Source: Vreelandella massiliensis | Lineage (GTDB): Bacteria; Pseudomonadota; Gammaproteobacteria; Pseudomonadales; Halomonadaceae | Length of the DNA stretch: 64,000 nucleotides | NCBI RefSeq assembly: GCF_900155385.1 | Contig: NZ_LT699744.1 | Location: 792,012 to 856,011 of the forward strand | Direction: 5' to 3' | Shown here: positions 41,190 to 49,910 of the stretch, one piece after another | Position numbering within the stretch: position 1 is the stretch's first letter | Layout of the letters: every line of letters begins with the position of its first letter | Notes under the pieces: model-generated | Database searches by the model: none | What the model was told of the DNA's origin: nothing | The model's input: the letters and a program-made list of their open reading frames with translations, nothing else | Position numbers and translations under genes: made by a program

Positions 41190-42290
41190 ATGCATGCCAT
41201 GTTTGATATCAGCCCGAAAGATACCCCGCTTGCCACGCCGTTTTTGACCGACCTTGCAAGGAAGTATCAAGTGCTGCAGGAAAGTGGCACCGCCGTACGC
41301 CGCCGGGATGCGGCCTATGCGCTTGGCTGCAGCGAGGCCGAGCTTGTGGATGCCCAGGCCGGCGAGCTGCGCCGTATTCGTCTGGACGCGCGCTTCGGCG
41401 AGCAGATCGAGGCGTTTCACCGGCTGGGCTACCTGATGACCCTGACGCGTAACGAGGCCGCCGTGCACGAGCGCAAGGGCAGCTACCCGCCGGCAAGAAT
41501 CAACGGCCCCATGGGCCTTGTGATCAGCAAGGGGCGCAAGATTGATCTGCGCATTATCGTGGGGCGCTGGCGCTTCGGCTTTGCCGTGGCGGAGCCGGTG
41601 AAAGACGGCGTGCGCTATAGCCTGCAGTTTTTTGACGCGCAGGGCGACGCCGTGCAGAAGATCTTTTTGCAGCCGGAAAGCGACTTTGACGCCTACCTGG
41701 CGCTGGTGGATGAATTTCGCGCCGATGACCAAACCACGCCGCTGGCCGTGGAAGACGGGCCGGAAGAGACAGCCTATGCCCGGGATGCCGAGGTGGACAC
41801 CGCAGCGCTTGCCCGGGAGTGGGACGAGATGACCGACGTGCATCAGTTCAGGGGCATGCTCGAACGCCACGGTGTCAGCCGCCAGCAGGCGTTTCGCCTG
41901 GTCGGGCCTACCCGGGCCGAGCCGTTTGCACCGGCCGGCGTGACCGCGCTTCTGGAGCAGGCCGCTGACCGCGGCGTGCCGATCATGTGCTTTGTCGGCA
42001 ACCGCGGCAATATCCAGATTCACTCTGGGGCGATCAGCCGGGTCAAGACCATGGGGCCCTGGCTCAACGTGCTCGACCCTGAGTTCAACCTGCACCTGCA
42101 GATGGACAAGGTGACCCACGCCTGGGTGGTGCGCAAACCGTCGAGGGACGGCATTATCACCTCCATTGAGCTTTACATGGAGAACGGCGACACCGCGGCC
42201 CAGTTCTTTGGCGTGCGCACCCGGGAGGAGGACCCCGAGTGGCGCGGTCTGGCCGAATCCATGCTGAATCCGGAGCGAGCCTGCGCATGA
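41190..42290 (+). CDS. hmuS: Haem-degrading/haem-trafficking factor HmuS
   Basis: Cytoplasmic haem-handling protein of 366 aa, the HemS/ChuS/HmuS family, with the two tandem HemS repeats (about 20-175 and 195-355). Repeats share patterns such as YLMTLTRNEAAVHERKGSY in the first and VPIMCFVGNRGNIQIHSGAI in the second, followed by the VLDPEFNLHLQMD segment. ATG 41190 with CAGGA 9 nt upstream is used; the open frame begins at TTG 41166. It probably takes haem from the ABC importer and breaks it or passes it on. Its stop overlaps the next gene (ATGA), so the two are coupled. Confidence 0.9.
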   Translation: MHAMFDISPKDTPLATPFLTDLARKYQVLQESGTAVRRRDAAYALGCSEAELVDAQAGELRRIRLDARFGEQIEAFHRLGYLMTLTRNEAAVHERKGSYPPARINGPMGLVISKGRKIDLRIIVGRWRFGFAVAEPVKDGVRYSLQFFDAQGDAVQKIFLQPESDFDAYLALVDEFRADDQTTPLAVEDGPEETAYARDAEVDTAALAREWDEMTDVHQFRGMLERHGVSRQQAFRLVGPTRAEPFAPAGVTALLEQAADRGVPIMCFVGNRGNIQIHSGAISRVKTMGPWLNVLDPEFNLHLQMDKVTHAWVVRKPSRDGIITSIELYMENGDTAAQFFGVRTREEDPEWRGLAESMLNPERACA

Positions 42291-43102
42291 GTACGCCAAT
42301 GCTGAAGACGCGCCGGCTGCTGGGCGGTGTCGCCGTGGCGTGTGCCGCGGCCCTGGTGGGGGCCGCGGCGCTGGCGGCCGTGGCGGTGATCGTGCTTGGC
42401 AGCACCGCCCTGGGGCCGCTGATCGCCTGGATGGGCCCCTACAGCCTGATGCTGGCCGCCTTCGCTGGCGGCTTTGCCACCACACTTCTAGTGGCGCGCA
42501 TTGCCACCTCAAGAAGCGGCGGCACTTCCACCAGCACGCTGCTGCTCGGCGGCATTGCCATCAACATCATCACCGGCTCCGGCATCGGCCTGTTTACCTA
42601 CATGGCCGACGACGCCCAGCTGCGCACCCTGACGTTCTGGTCCATGGGCAGCCTGGGCGGAGCCATGTGGGAGGTGGTGCTAGCCGCCGGTTCGCTGATC
42701 GTGCTGGCGCTTGTGCTGCTGCCGCGCCTGGCGCGCCCGCTCAACGCGCTGCTGCTGGGCGAATCCGAGGCTCGCCACCTGGGGATCGACGTCAATCGGG
42801 TCAAGTATCGGGTGATGCTGCTCAGCGCGCTGGCGGTGGGGGCGGCGGTAGCGGCCGCCGGCATGGTGGGCTTTGTGGGGCTGATCGTGCCGCACTTGGT
42901 ACGCATGACGCTGGGTCCGGACCATCGCTATCTGCTGCCGGCCTCGGCGCTTCTGGGGGGCCTGTTTCTGGTGGTGGCGGATATGCTGGCGCGTAGCCTG
43001 ATCGCCCCGGCGGAGCTGCCTATCGGGCTTTTGACCTCGATGATTGGCGGGCCTTTCTTTATTGCCCTGATCATCGTGCAGGGGAGGAAATACCGGCTAT
43101 GA
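42287..43102 (+). CDS. hmuU: Haem ABC permease HmuU, N-terminally replaced
   Basis: FecCD-family permease of 271 aa, where 330-350 is normal. From about residue 27 on it aligns with the family: GAALAAVAVIVLG, then STSTLLLGGIAINII, FWSMGSLGGAMW, LGESEARHLGID, GFVGLIVPHLVR and AELPIGLLTSMIGGP. The first two membrane helices are missing, including the LPR-LA-L-GAALA-SGA-Q--NPLA signature. In their place is MSTPMLKTRRLLGGVAVACAA, which reads like a periplasmic binding-protein signal peptide. No hmuT gene is present, although hmuT usually lies here. The simplest reading is a deletion joining the hmuT start to hmuU. Function is doubtful. Overlaps hmuS and hmuV by ATGA. Confidence 0.82.
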   Translation: MSTPMLKTRRLLGGVAVACAAALVGAAALAAVAVIVLGSTALGPLIAWMGPYSLMLAAFAGGFATTLLVARIATSRSGGTSTSTLLLGGIAINIITGSGIGLFTYMADDAQLRTLTFWSMGSLGGAMWEVVLAAGSLIVLALVLLPRLARPLNALLLGESEARHLGIDVNRVKYRVMLLSALAVGAAVAAAGMVGFVGLIVPHLVRMTLGPDHRYLLPASALLGGLFLVVADMLARSLIAPAELPIGLLTSMIGGPFFIALIIVQGRKYRL

Positions 43103-43884
43103 CGCTTACAGCCAAAGGCATCAGCTACCGGGTGGGTCGCCACACGCTGGTGGAAAACGTCGACGTCGAGGTGATGCCCGGCCGAGTCACCGCGGTACTC
43201 GGGCCCAACGGCGCGGGCAAAAGTAGTCTACTAAACGTTCTGACCGGCGAGGCGTCGCCTAGCGCCGGACAGATGACGCTCAACGGCGAGCCCTATGCCG
43301 CCTGGTGTCGTGAAGATATCGCCCGCCAGGTCGCGGTGCTGCCGCAAAAATCCACGCTCAACTTTCCGTTTCACGCCCTTGAGGTGGTCATGATGGGGCG
43401 TATTCCCCACGCCAGCGGCCACGCCCGGGATCTGGAGATTGCCCAGGCGTGCCTGAAGGAAGCCGGCTGCCTGCACCTGGCTAAGCGCTCGTTTCCGGTG
43501 CTCTCCGGCGGCGAGCAGCAGCGCGTGCAGCTGGCCCGGGTGCTGGCGCAGATCTATAACGACGCCTCTGAGTCGCTGGAAATCGCCCGCTATCTGCTTT
43601 TGGACGAGCCCACCGCCGCGCTCGACCCGGCCCATCAGCAGCTGACCCTTGAAATCGCCCGGCGCCAAGCGACGCTAGGGCTTGGCGTGCTGATCATCCT
43701 TCACGACCTGAACCTGGCCGCGCGCTATGCCGATCATGTCTTACTGCTGCAAAACGGCCGCTGTATCGCCCAGGGCGCAACGGATACGGTGCTTGAGGAT
43801 GAGCGACTGTCCGCGCTTTATCAGCTGCCCATGCGGGTGATCGATCACCCCGTACGCCCGCACAAGCTGGTGGTGGCCTGCTGA
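43099..43884 (+). CDS. hmuV: Haem ABC transporter ATPase HmuV
   Basis: ATP-binding subunit of 261 aa in the FepC/HmuV family. Walker A GPNGAGKSS (about residue 35), Q-loop VLPQKST, signature LSGGEQQRVQLAR (about 137), Walker B YLLLDEPTAALD (about 168) and H-loop ILHDLNLAARYADH are all intact. The ATGA overlap with hmuU implies coupled translation. It would energise haem import through HmuU; since the partner permease lacks its first helices and the binding protein is missing, the complex may be inactive in this strain. Confidence 0.93.
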   Translation: MTLTAKGISYRVGRHTLVENVDVEVMPGRVTAVLGPNGAGKSSLLNVLTGEASPSAGQMTLNGEPYAAWCREDIARQVAVLPQKSTLNFPFHALEVVMMGRIPHASGHARDLEIAQACLKEAGCLHLAKRSFPVLSGGEQQRVQLARVLAQIYNDASESLEIARYLLLDEPTAALDPAHQQLTLEIARRQATLGLGVLIILHDLNLAARYADHVLLLQNGRCIAQGATDTVLEDERLSALYQLPMRVIDHPVRPHKLVVAC

Positions 43885-44046
43885 GCGAGCGGCGCCGGCC
43901 CGGCTAAGCCTTTAGCGCGAATATCGACCACCTCCAGCGCCGCATTCGCGAAATCACCCAAATCCGAAGTCAGATTTTCGTGTGGCAACGATAGGCAGTC
44001 GCCCGTGCTAAAGTGGAGAAAGTTTTCCCTTTCAAGGTGCTATTCG

Positions 44047-45648
44047 ATGGAGCGCTTTTTTAATAACGCCGGCCCAACTAAGCCAGACAAGCATTATCAT
44101 ATTGATCCGCTGATGCGTGTCGACTGGGAAGAGATTGGAGCGTTGATCGCGCAAGAGCGCTACTTCGTGCTGCACGCGCCGCGCCAGACAGGCAAGACCA
44201 CCACGCTGCTGGCGATGATGAAAGCACTCAACGAGGCGGGGCGTTACGCCTGCGCCTACGCCAATATCGAAGGGGCGCAGGCGGCGCGGGGCGATGAAAG
44301 CAAGGGCATTCCGGCGGCGTGCAGTGCCATTGCGCGCTCTATCCAGCTCTATCTGGGCGATGCCTCGCTGGATGCCTGGTTGATGGCCCAGCGCGGTAGC
44401 AGTGCGCAGGATCTCCTCACCCGCCTGCTTGGTGAATGGAGCATGACGGCGGACAAGCCCACCGTACTGTTTCTCGACGAAGTCGATGCCCTGGTGGGCG
44501 ATACGCTGATATCGCTTTTGCGACAGATCCGCGCCGGCTACGCCCAGCGCCCGGAGGCGTTTCCGCAGTCGATTGTGCTCTGCGGCGTGCGCGACGTGCG
44601 CGATTACCGCATGCACCAGGAAGGTGCGCAGGTGATCACCGGCGGCAGCGCGTTCAATATCAAAGCTGAATCGCTGCGTATGGGTAATTTTACCTATGAA
44701 GAGTGCGAGCAACTTTGGTGTCAGCATACCGAAGCCACCGGGCAGCTTTTGGACCCGGCGATTTTTCCCGAGCTATGGGAAGACACCCGCGGCCAGCCGT
44801 GGCTGGTCAATGCCTTGGGTTACGAGCTGACCTGGCGCTTCAGGCCCGCCCGCGATCGCACGCGCCTGCTCACGCTAGAGGATTACCGCGCCGCCCGGGA
44901 AAAACTCATTCAATCCCGCGCCACGCACCTCGACCAGTTGACCGACAAACTACGCGAGCCGCGCGTGCAGCGGGTGATGAGTGCGCTGCTCTCCAGCGAA
45001 GAGAGTGTCGATATCGATGCGGTCAAGCCAGACGACCAGCAGTATGTCGAAGACTTGGGCCTGATCGAGACGTACCCGTCCCTGCGTATCAGTAACCGTA
45101 TCTATCGCGAAGTCATCCCGCGCGATCTTACCTGGATCATGCAGACGCGCATTCCCAACCAAGAACAAGCCTGGTACCTCACTCCCGAACGTCGGCTGGA
45201 CGTGCCCAAGCTGTTGGCAGGATTTCAGCAGTTTTTCCGCGAGCACGCCGAGAGTTGGCTGGAGCGCTTTCAGTATAAAGAAGCCGGGCCGCAGCTTGTG
45301 ATGCAGGCGTTTTTGCAGCGCATTATCAACGGCGGCGGGCGTATCACGCGCAAATATGGCCTGGGGCGCAAGCGCATCGACTTATTGATCGAGTGGCCGC
45401 TGAATGAAGCAAAAGGCTTTAACGGCCCGGTACAGCAGGTGGTGATTGAGCTCAAAATTCAACGCGACAGCCGGGAGGCCACCGTAGCGAAGGGCGTCGC
45501 GCAAACAGCCGGTTATGCGGACCAAGTGGGTGCCGATGAAGCCCATCTTGTGGTGTTCAACCGCGCGGATGATGTGCCATGGGAAGAGAAAATCTGGCAG
45601 GGCACTGAACACCACGGCGATAGGCCTATCCACACTTGGGGCGCTTAA
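44047..45648 (+). CDS. AAA-like ATPase with PD-(D/E)XK-type C-terminus
   Basis: Protein of 533 aa. It opens with the family hallmark FNNAGPTKPDKHYHIDPL, followed by Walker A HAPRQTGKTTTL near residue 45 and Walker B TVLFLDEVDAL near 140, with helical winged regions in the middle. The last 110 residues show a nuclease-like core, GRKRIDLLIEWP then VVIELKIQR, fitting the Asp...Glu-X-Lys pattern of PD-(D/E)XK folds. Such ATPases are common, poorly studied and often in variable gene sets; a defence or DNA-maintenance role is a guess. AAGGTG lies 7 nt before ATG 44047, chosen over the frame start at 44005. It stands alone between the haem operon and dabA. Confidence 0.75.
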   Translation: MERFFNNAGPTKPDKHYHIDPLMRVDWEEIGALIAQERYFVLHAPRQTGKTTTLLAMMKALNEAGRYACAYANIEGAQAARGDESKGIPAACSAIARSIQLYLGDASLDAWLMAQRGSSAQDLLTRLLGEWSMTADKPTVLFLDEVDALVGDTLISLLRQIRAGYAQRPEAFPQSIVLCGVRDVRDYRMHQEGAQVITGGSAFNIKAESLRMGNFTYEECEQLWCQHTEATGQLLDPAIFPELWEDTRGQPWLVNALGYELTWRFRPARDRTRLLTLEDYRAAREKLIQSRATHLDQLTDKLREPRVQRVMSALLSSEESVDIDAVKPDDQQYVEDLGLIETYPSLRISNRIYREVIPRDLTWIMQTRIPNQEQAWYLTPERRLDVPKLLAGFQQFFREHAESWLERFQYKEAGPQLVMQAFLQRIINGGGRITRKYGLGRKRIDLLIEWPLNEAKGFNGPVQQVVIELKIQRDSREATVAKGVAQTAGYADQVGADEAHLVVFNRADDVPWEEKIWQGTEHHGDRPIHTWGA

Positions 45649-45688
45649 GCTGTCTTTGTTAATGGCGACCAGGCGAACGTTAAATGTT

Positions 45689-48217
45689 TTACGTTTCCAT
45701 TGGGCGGCCTTTTTGCACTGTTTGACGATGTAGCGGCGCTGCTGCACGCTTTGCGTCTGGTCCGGGATCGGCCGGGAGGCGCGGCAGCGGGTGCCATTCG
45801 GCCTGTGCGAGGCGCTCCAGTCCGTTCGGCGTCCATCTCAATAAGTGTAGCCAACCGTGATCGACCAGTTGGCGGAGCATCTCGTGACGCTCAAGGATGC
45901 CCTCGATGGCCTCGCGCGGGGCCTCGATACAGACCGAAAGGCGCAACGGTTCGTGCATCCAGCGCGCACCATCGTGGAGCGACTGTAGTGGCAGGCCGAT
46001 CCGCAGGTCGCCGCCGTTGCCTTCGAACACGCCCAGATGCCCGCCGACCACGTTGTGTAGCACCTTGTTGCCGCTGCCATAGTGTGGGTTGTCGGTCACT
46101 GAGGCGTTGTACTGCATGTTGATCCAGTGGGTGACAATCATGGGCGCGGTCATGATCTGCTCCAGCCCCTGGAAGTCCGTATCCTGCTGCCAGTCATAGT
46201 CATGCAGGAAGGTGCGTCCCTCCAGGTCGACCCCGCGGGTACGGGCGCGCGGCGCGATAATGAAGGCGGCGTTGCCGGCCAGCCCCCATTCCGGCCGCAC
46301 TTCGGACCAGTCTCGCGCACGCCGCTGCAGATCCTCCGCCACCGGCGTCTTGTCGTCCACGCCGAGAGAGGCACCGCGCTCCCGCTGGACCTGGTGCGTC
46401 GCCGCTGCCAGCCACGCGGGAAGGTCGGCCTCCAGCGCTTCGGCCTCGGCGTCGAAGAGCGTCAGGGCATCGGTGGTAGTGTTGTGCAGCGCCGCCACGA
46501 AGCGCACACCCTCCGGCAGCGCATGGCCATGCTCGCGCAGACCGGCCCGCACTTGGGGGTCATTGAGCAGGGCGGCCAGTACTCGCACATTGATCTCGCC
46601 GGTTTGGCCACCGCAGGCGCCGCAGTCCAGCCCGGCGGCATGCGGATTGTTGTGGCTGTGACTGCCGTGACCGACCAGCAACACCACTGGGGCGAAACGG
46701 GTCAGGCCCATGCCCTTCAGGATGCCATCGGTCAATTCGACCTGTTCCTCCAGCGACAGGGGCGCCGCGTCGCGGCTCAGCCGCCAGCGCGTGTCAGGCC
46801 AGGTCAGGTCGTTGAACGGGTGGGCCGAGCCCGCATCGGGAATGAAAGTGCGCTTTAACAGCTTCCACAGGCCGCTCAGTCCGGCGCTTTCCACCATGCT
46901 GAAAGCCGAGCCGGCGCCACCGCTCCACTGCTGCCAGCGCGCCTTCGGGGCCAGCTGGCGCTGCCGGTACCGCGTCAGATCGCCTGCCTCGGTGTCGGCC
47001 TCGGTCACGGTGATCCCGGCGCGCAGCAGCCCCGGCAGTTGCGGGCGCACCGTATTCCCGCCGGCCGGCGCATAGGCGATCGGCAGGCCGAAGAAACCGG
47101 CGAAGCCCAGGGTCTCGATGTCCGGGTGCTGGGCCTCCAGGGCGCGGCGCATGCGCTCTGAGCGCACATCGATACAGAAGGCCGCCTGCAGGCGCGGGCG
47201 TTCCGGCGCGCTTGCAAGGGGCTCGGTTGTCTCTCGGGGTGACAAGCGTGCCGCCAGGTGCGCCTGATAGGCCAGCTCCGCCGCACGCTGCCAGATCCAG
47301 AAGGGCGCCAGTGCCGTCTCGTGCCGCTTGAGCAACGCGGGCAACTGGTGCAACTGCTGCTGCCAGCGATACTGCAAGCGTTGCGCGGCCGCCGCTGACT
47401 GGCGGTGCTGCAAGCGCCACAGTGCCAGCTCCCAGGCCAGCCGAATGGCGATCAGCTCCGGCAGCTCATCGTGGCTGTCGCCATCCAGTTGCGCCTGCCA
47501 GCGCTCGTAGGCGAGCCAGGAGGCCCAGCCGTTGACGTCCAGCAGCAGGGCATGGGCATGGTCGGTCAGCACCCCCTCGGTCAGGCCTAGCTCCTCGATG
47601 GCAGTGGCCAGCAGGGTGTCGGCATCCTCCGGCAGGGAGGCGAAGATCTCGGGCAGCGCCGGGCTTTCCATCAGAATGGCGATGCCGTGATCCACCCGCG
47701 TGACTTCCAGCCAGGCGGCATACAAAGACGGCTCCGCGCGCGACAGAGGGCCATCGGCCTGATAGCGCGCGGCGCAGAACTGGCTGATCTGGTGGGTGAT
47801 CTCGTCCCGCCAGGCGACCTGATGGTATTGATCGCGCTCGGCATCCAGCCAGTCCCCCAGGCTGTGCCAGTGCGGCAAGGCCGGCGTATCCCGTAGTGCC
47901 GCCAACAGGCTCGCGGTACTGGCGTGCTCACCCCGTTCGGCGGCAGCTGCCTGCAGATGCGCCGCTGTGATGCGTCCGGCCTCCCAGAGTCCGGCATAAT
48001 GCTCGGCGGGCATCAGCACGCGGGCATGCGCCAGTGCCGAGAGGCGAGCCGCGACCCTTTCCAGCGGCTGGTCGCGCATCTCCCACCAGGGGTTCACGGC
48101 GATCAGCTGGTCCAGCGGCCAGGTCGGTGCGATGCGCCCCCCCGCAGCCTGCAGGGCCTGACGCTGCCCTGCCGTCAGCGTCGGGGCGGGAGAACGGAGG
48201 TTGTGATGATGAGACAT
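45689..48217 (-). CDS. dabA: Inorganic carbon transporter subunit DabA
   Basis: Protein of 842 aa (DUF2309), the carbonic-anhydrase-like subunit of the DabAB energy-coupled CO2/bicarbonate accumulation system. The beta-carbonic-anhydrase-type zinc site is visible: Cys and Asp of FCIDVRSE at about 348 and 350, His of VGHGSH at about 517, Cys of LDCGACGG at about 532, with the 15-residue spacing known for the family. ATG 48217 is used since AGGAG lies 8 nt upstream; TTG 48223 would be only 2 nt from it. Stop-start contact with dabB shows an operon. In a heterotroph it would supply bicarbonate for anaplerosis or pH balance. Confidence 0.93.
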   Translation of the reverse strand: MSHHHNLRSPAPTLTAGQRQALQAAGGRIAPTWPLDQLIAVNPWWEMRDQPLERVAARLSALAHARVLMPAEHYAGLWEAGRITAAHLQAAAAERGEHASTASLLAALRDTPALPHWHSLGDWLDAERDQYHQVAWRDEITHQISQFCAARYQADGPLSRAEPSLYAAWLEVTRVDHGIAILMESPALPEIFASLPEDADTLLATAIEELGLTEGVLTDHAHALLLDVNGWASWLAYERWQAQLDGDSHDELPELIAIRLAWELALWRLQHRQSAAAAQRLQYRWQQQLHQLPALLKRHETALAPFWIWQRAAELAYQAHLAARLSPRETTEPLASAPERPRLQAAFCIDVRSERMRRALEAQHPDIETLGFAGFFGLPIAYAPAGGNTVRPQLPGLLRAGITVTEADTEAGDLTRYRQRQLAPKARWQQWSGGAGSAFSMVESAGLSGLWKLLKRTFIPDAGSAHPFNDLTWPDTRWRLSRDAAPLSLEEQVELTDGILKGMGLTRFAPVVLLVGHGSHSHNNPHAAGLDCGACGGQTGEINVRVLAALLNDPQVRAGLREHGHALPEGVRFVAALHNTTTDALTLFDAEAEALEADLPAWLAAATHQVQRERGASLGVDDKTPVAEDLQRRARDWSEVRPEWGLAGNAAFIIAPRARTRGVDLEGRTFLHDYDWQQDTDFQGLEQIMTAPMIVTHWINMQYNASVTDNPHYGSGNKVLHNVVGGHLGVFEGNGGDLRIGLPLQSLHDGARWMHEPLRLSVCIEAPREAIEGILERHEMLRQLVDHGWLHLLRWTPNGLERLAQAEWHPLPRLPADPGPDAKRAAAPLHRQTVQKGRPMET

Positions 48218-48219
48218 AC

Positions 48220-49788
48220 TCAATACTCCTGTGTCAGGTGAAGCGGCGCAGGGCTTTCAGTACGCTTGGCGTTCAGGCTTGGCGGCAAGCGCACCGGCCA
48301 TAGCCGCAGGGTGGTGCGGGTGAACCACTCATCGAGATAGAGCCCGGCATAGAGATGCAGGTTGACGCGTCGGGCCAGCGCACTGTCGCTGCGTGTCAGC
48401 CAAGCGTGCAGGCCGAATAGAGCCAGCACCAGCATGGCTACCCAGGCATCCGCCAGCGGATCCAGTAGGGGCACGCTTTCCGGCAGCAGCTGTCCGGCGC
48501 CCAGCTTGAGCAGGCTGTAGATCATCAGCAGGGCCAGGGACAGCATCGCCCAGGGCATCCAGCCGATACCGCCATGACGGGCCAGCAGCACGATCAGCGC
48601 CATGCTTAGCAGCAGCCAGGGGCTGAAGGGGCCGGCCGGCGTCACCGTCAGCGCGGCCAGCGTTACTGCCGGCACTATCCAGAGCGTGGCCAGGGCCCAT
48701 TGCCGAAACCCTGTTCGGGGTGCGGGCAGGAAGTGGCGCAGCAGATGCTGCTGGACCGCACTGCCCGCTGCCAGAAAGGCGTGCGCCTTGTAGAAGGAGT
48801 GGGCGATCAGGTGCAGCAGTGCCAGTTCATACAGTCCCAGCGCGCACTCGACCAGCATCAGGCCCATTTGGGCGCTGGTGGACCAGGCCAGTCGCACCTT
48901 GACGCTGATGCGGGTGGTCATGATCAGCGCGGCCAGTAGGGTAGTCAGGCCGGCGACGCCCAGCAGCAGCCAGCGTGCCGGGTCGGCCAGTGCCAGCAAC
49001 GGTCCGAAGACGAGCAGCAGGTAGCCGCCGAGGTTGATCACGCCCGCATGCAGCAGCGCCGAGACCGGCGTCGGCGCCTCGGTGACCTGGATCAGCCAGC
49101 CATGCACCGGCAACTGGGCACACTTGATCAGCGCGGTCAGGGCAATCAGTCCCAGCGCGATCTGGCTGGACACATCCAGCGGCGCCGTCTGTGCGGTAGC
49201 CACCAGCTGCGAGATTACCGCCGTGCCGTGGGCCTGGTACAGCAGCACGAAGGCCGCCAACAGCGAGATCTCTGCCAGCCGCGCCAGGAGAAACTTCTTA
49301 TGCGCGCCCAGTGCTGCCCGCGGGCGCTCTGGGTAGGTCATCAGGAGCTTGTGCAGGGAGAGGCTGATCATCACCCAGCCGACCCAGAACAGCAGCAGGT
49401 GATCGCTGATCAGCACCAGCGTCACCGCCGCCAGGGTGCGCTGCAGCCAGCGCGCATAGTGATCAGCGCGACGATCTCCCGCCATGTAGCGCTGCGAGAA
49501 CGGCAGAATCACCAGCGCCAGCAGCAGCACGAGTGTCAATAGTGTCAGCGTCAGGGGGTTGCCGCTGAGGCCCGCCAGCGGCGTCACCGGTGCCAGCCAC
49601 TGCCAGAGGCTCAGTCCGGCGACGATGGTCAGTCCCGCAAGTGGCACCGCCGAGGAGAGATGACACACCGGCACGCGAGGCTGGGTGGTCAGGGCCTGCC
49701 TGCGCGAGTGGGCTGCGCCGAGCAGGAACAGCATCGGCACCGCCACCAGCAGCAGGGACATCAGTACGTTCGAGGGTTCGGGTGTCAT
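48220..49788 (-). CDS. dabB: Inorganic carbon transporter subunit DabB
   Basis: Polytopic protein of 522 aa related to NADH dehydrogenase subunit L and Mrp antiporters. About 13 membrane helices fill the sequence, and the proton-channel family features are kept (ARLAEISLLAAFVLLYQ; IKCAQLPVHGWLIQVTEAPTPVSALLHAGVINLGGYLL). It is expected to couple ion flow to DabA. AGGAG lies 8 nt before ATG 49788. dabA follows with stop and start in contact. A LysR gene is divergent, 122 bp away, as often seen for this pair. Confidence 0.92.
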   Translation of the reverse strand: MTPEPSNVLMSLLLVAVPMLFLLGAAHSRRQALTTQPRVPVCHLSSAVPLAGLTIVAGLSLWQWLAPVTPLAGLSGNPLTLTLLTLVLLLALVILPFSQRYMAGDRRADHYARWLQRTLAAVTLVLISDHLLLFWVGWVMISLSLHKLLMTYPERPRAALGAHKKFLLARLAEISLLAAFVLLYQAHGTAVISQLVATAQTAPLDVSSQIALGLIALTALIKCAQLPVHGWLIQVTEAPTPVSALLHAGVINLGGYLLLVFGPLLALADPARWLLLGVAGLTTLLAALIMTTRISVKVRLAWSTSAQMGLMLVECALGLYELALLHLIAHSFYKAHAFLAAGSAVQQHLLRHFLPAPRTGFRQWALATLWIVPAVTLAALTVTPAGPFSPWLLLSMALIVLLARHGGIGWMPWAMLSLALLMIYSLLKLGAGQLLPESVPLLDPLADAWVAMLVLALFGLHAWLTRSDSALARRVNLHLYAGLYLDEWFTRTTLRLWPVRLPPSLNAKRTESPAPLHLTQEY

Positions 49789-49910
49789 GAGCGGTCTCCT
49801 GAGTCATCAAACAGGGAACGGAACCGACAGTATCACCACTTCACTTCATTAATTTAAATATATATATTTTGACAAAACGTTCTTTTTTATAAATGTATTA
49901 GGAGGCCGCC
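49789..49910. promoter_or_regulatory. Divergent dabB/lysR control region
   Basis: A 122-bp gap between divergent genes, strikingly AT-rich at 49845-49870 compared with both flanks. TTGACA at 49869-49874 points towards lysR, but no -10 at normal spacing leaves room for the Shine-Dalgarno (AGGAGG, 49900-49905). The AT-rich part is the likely place for both the dabB promoter and the LysR-type binding site (T-N11-A). Confidence 0.4.
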
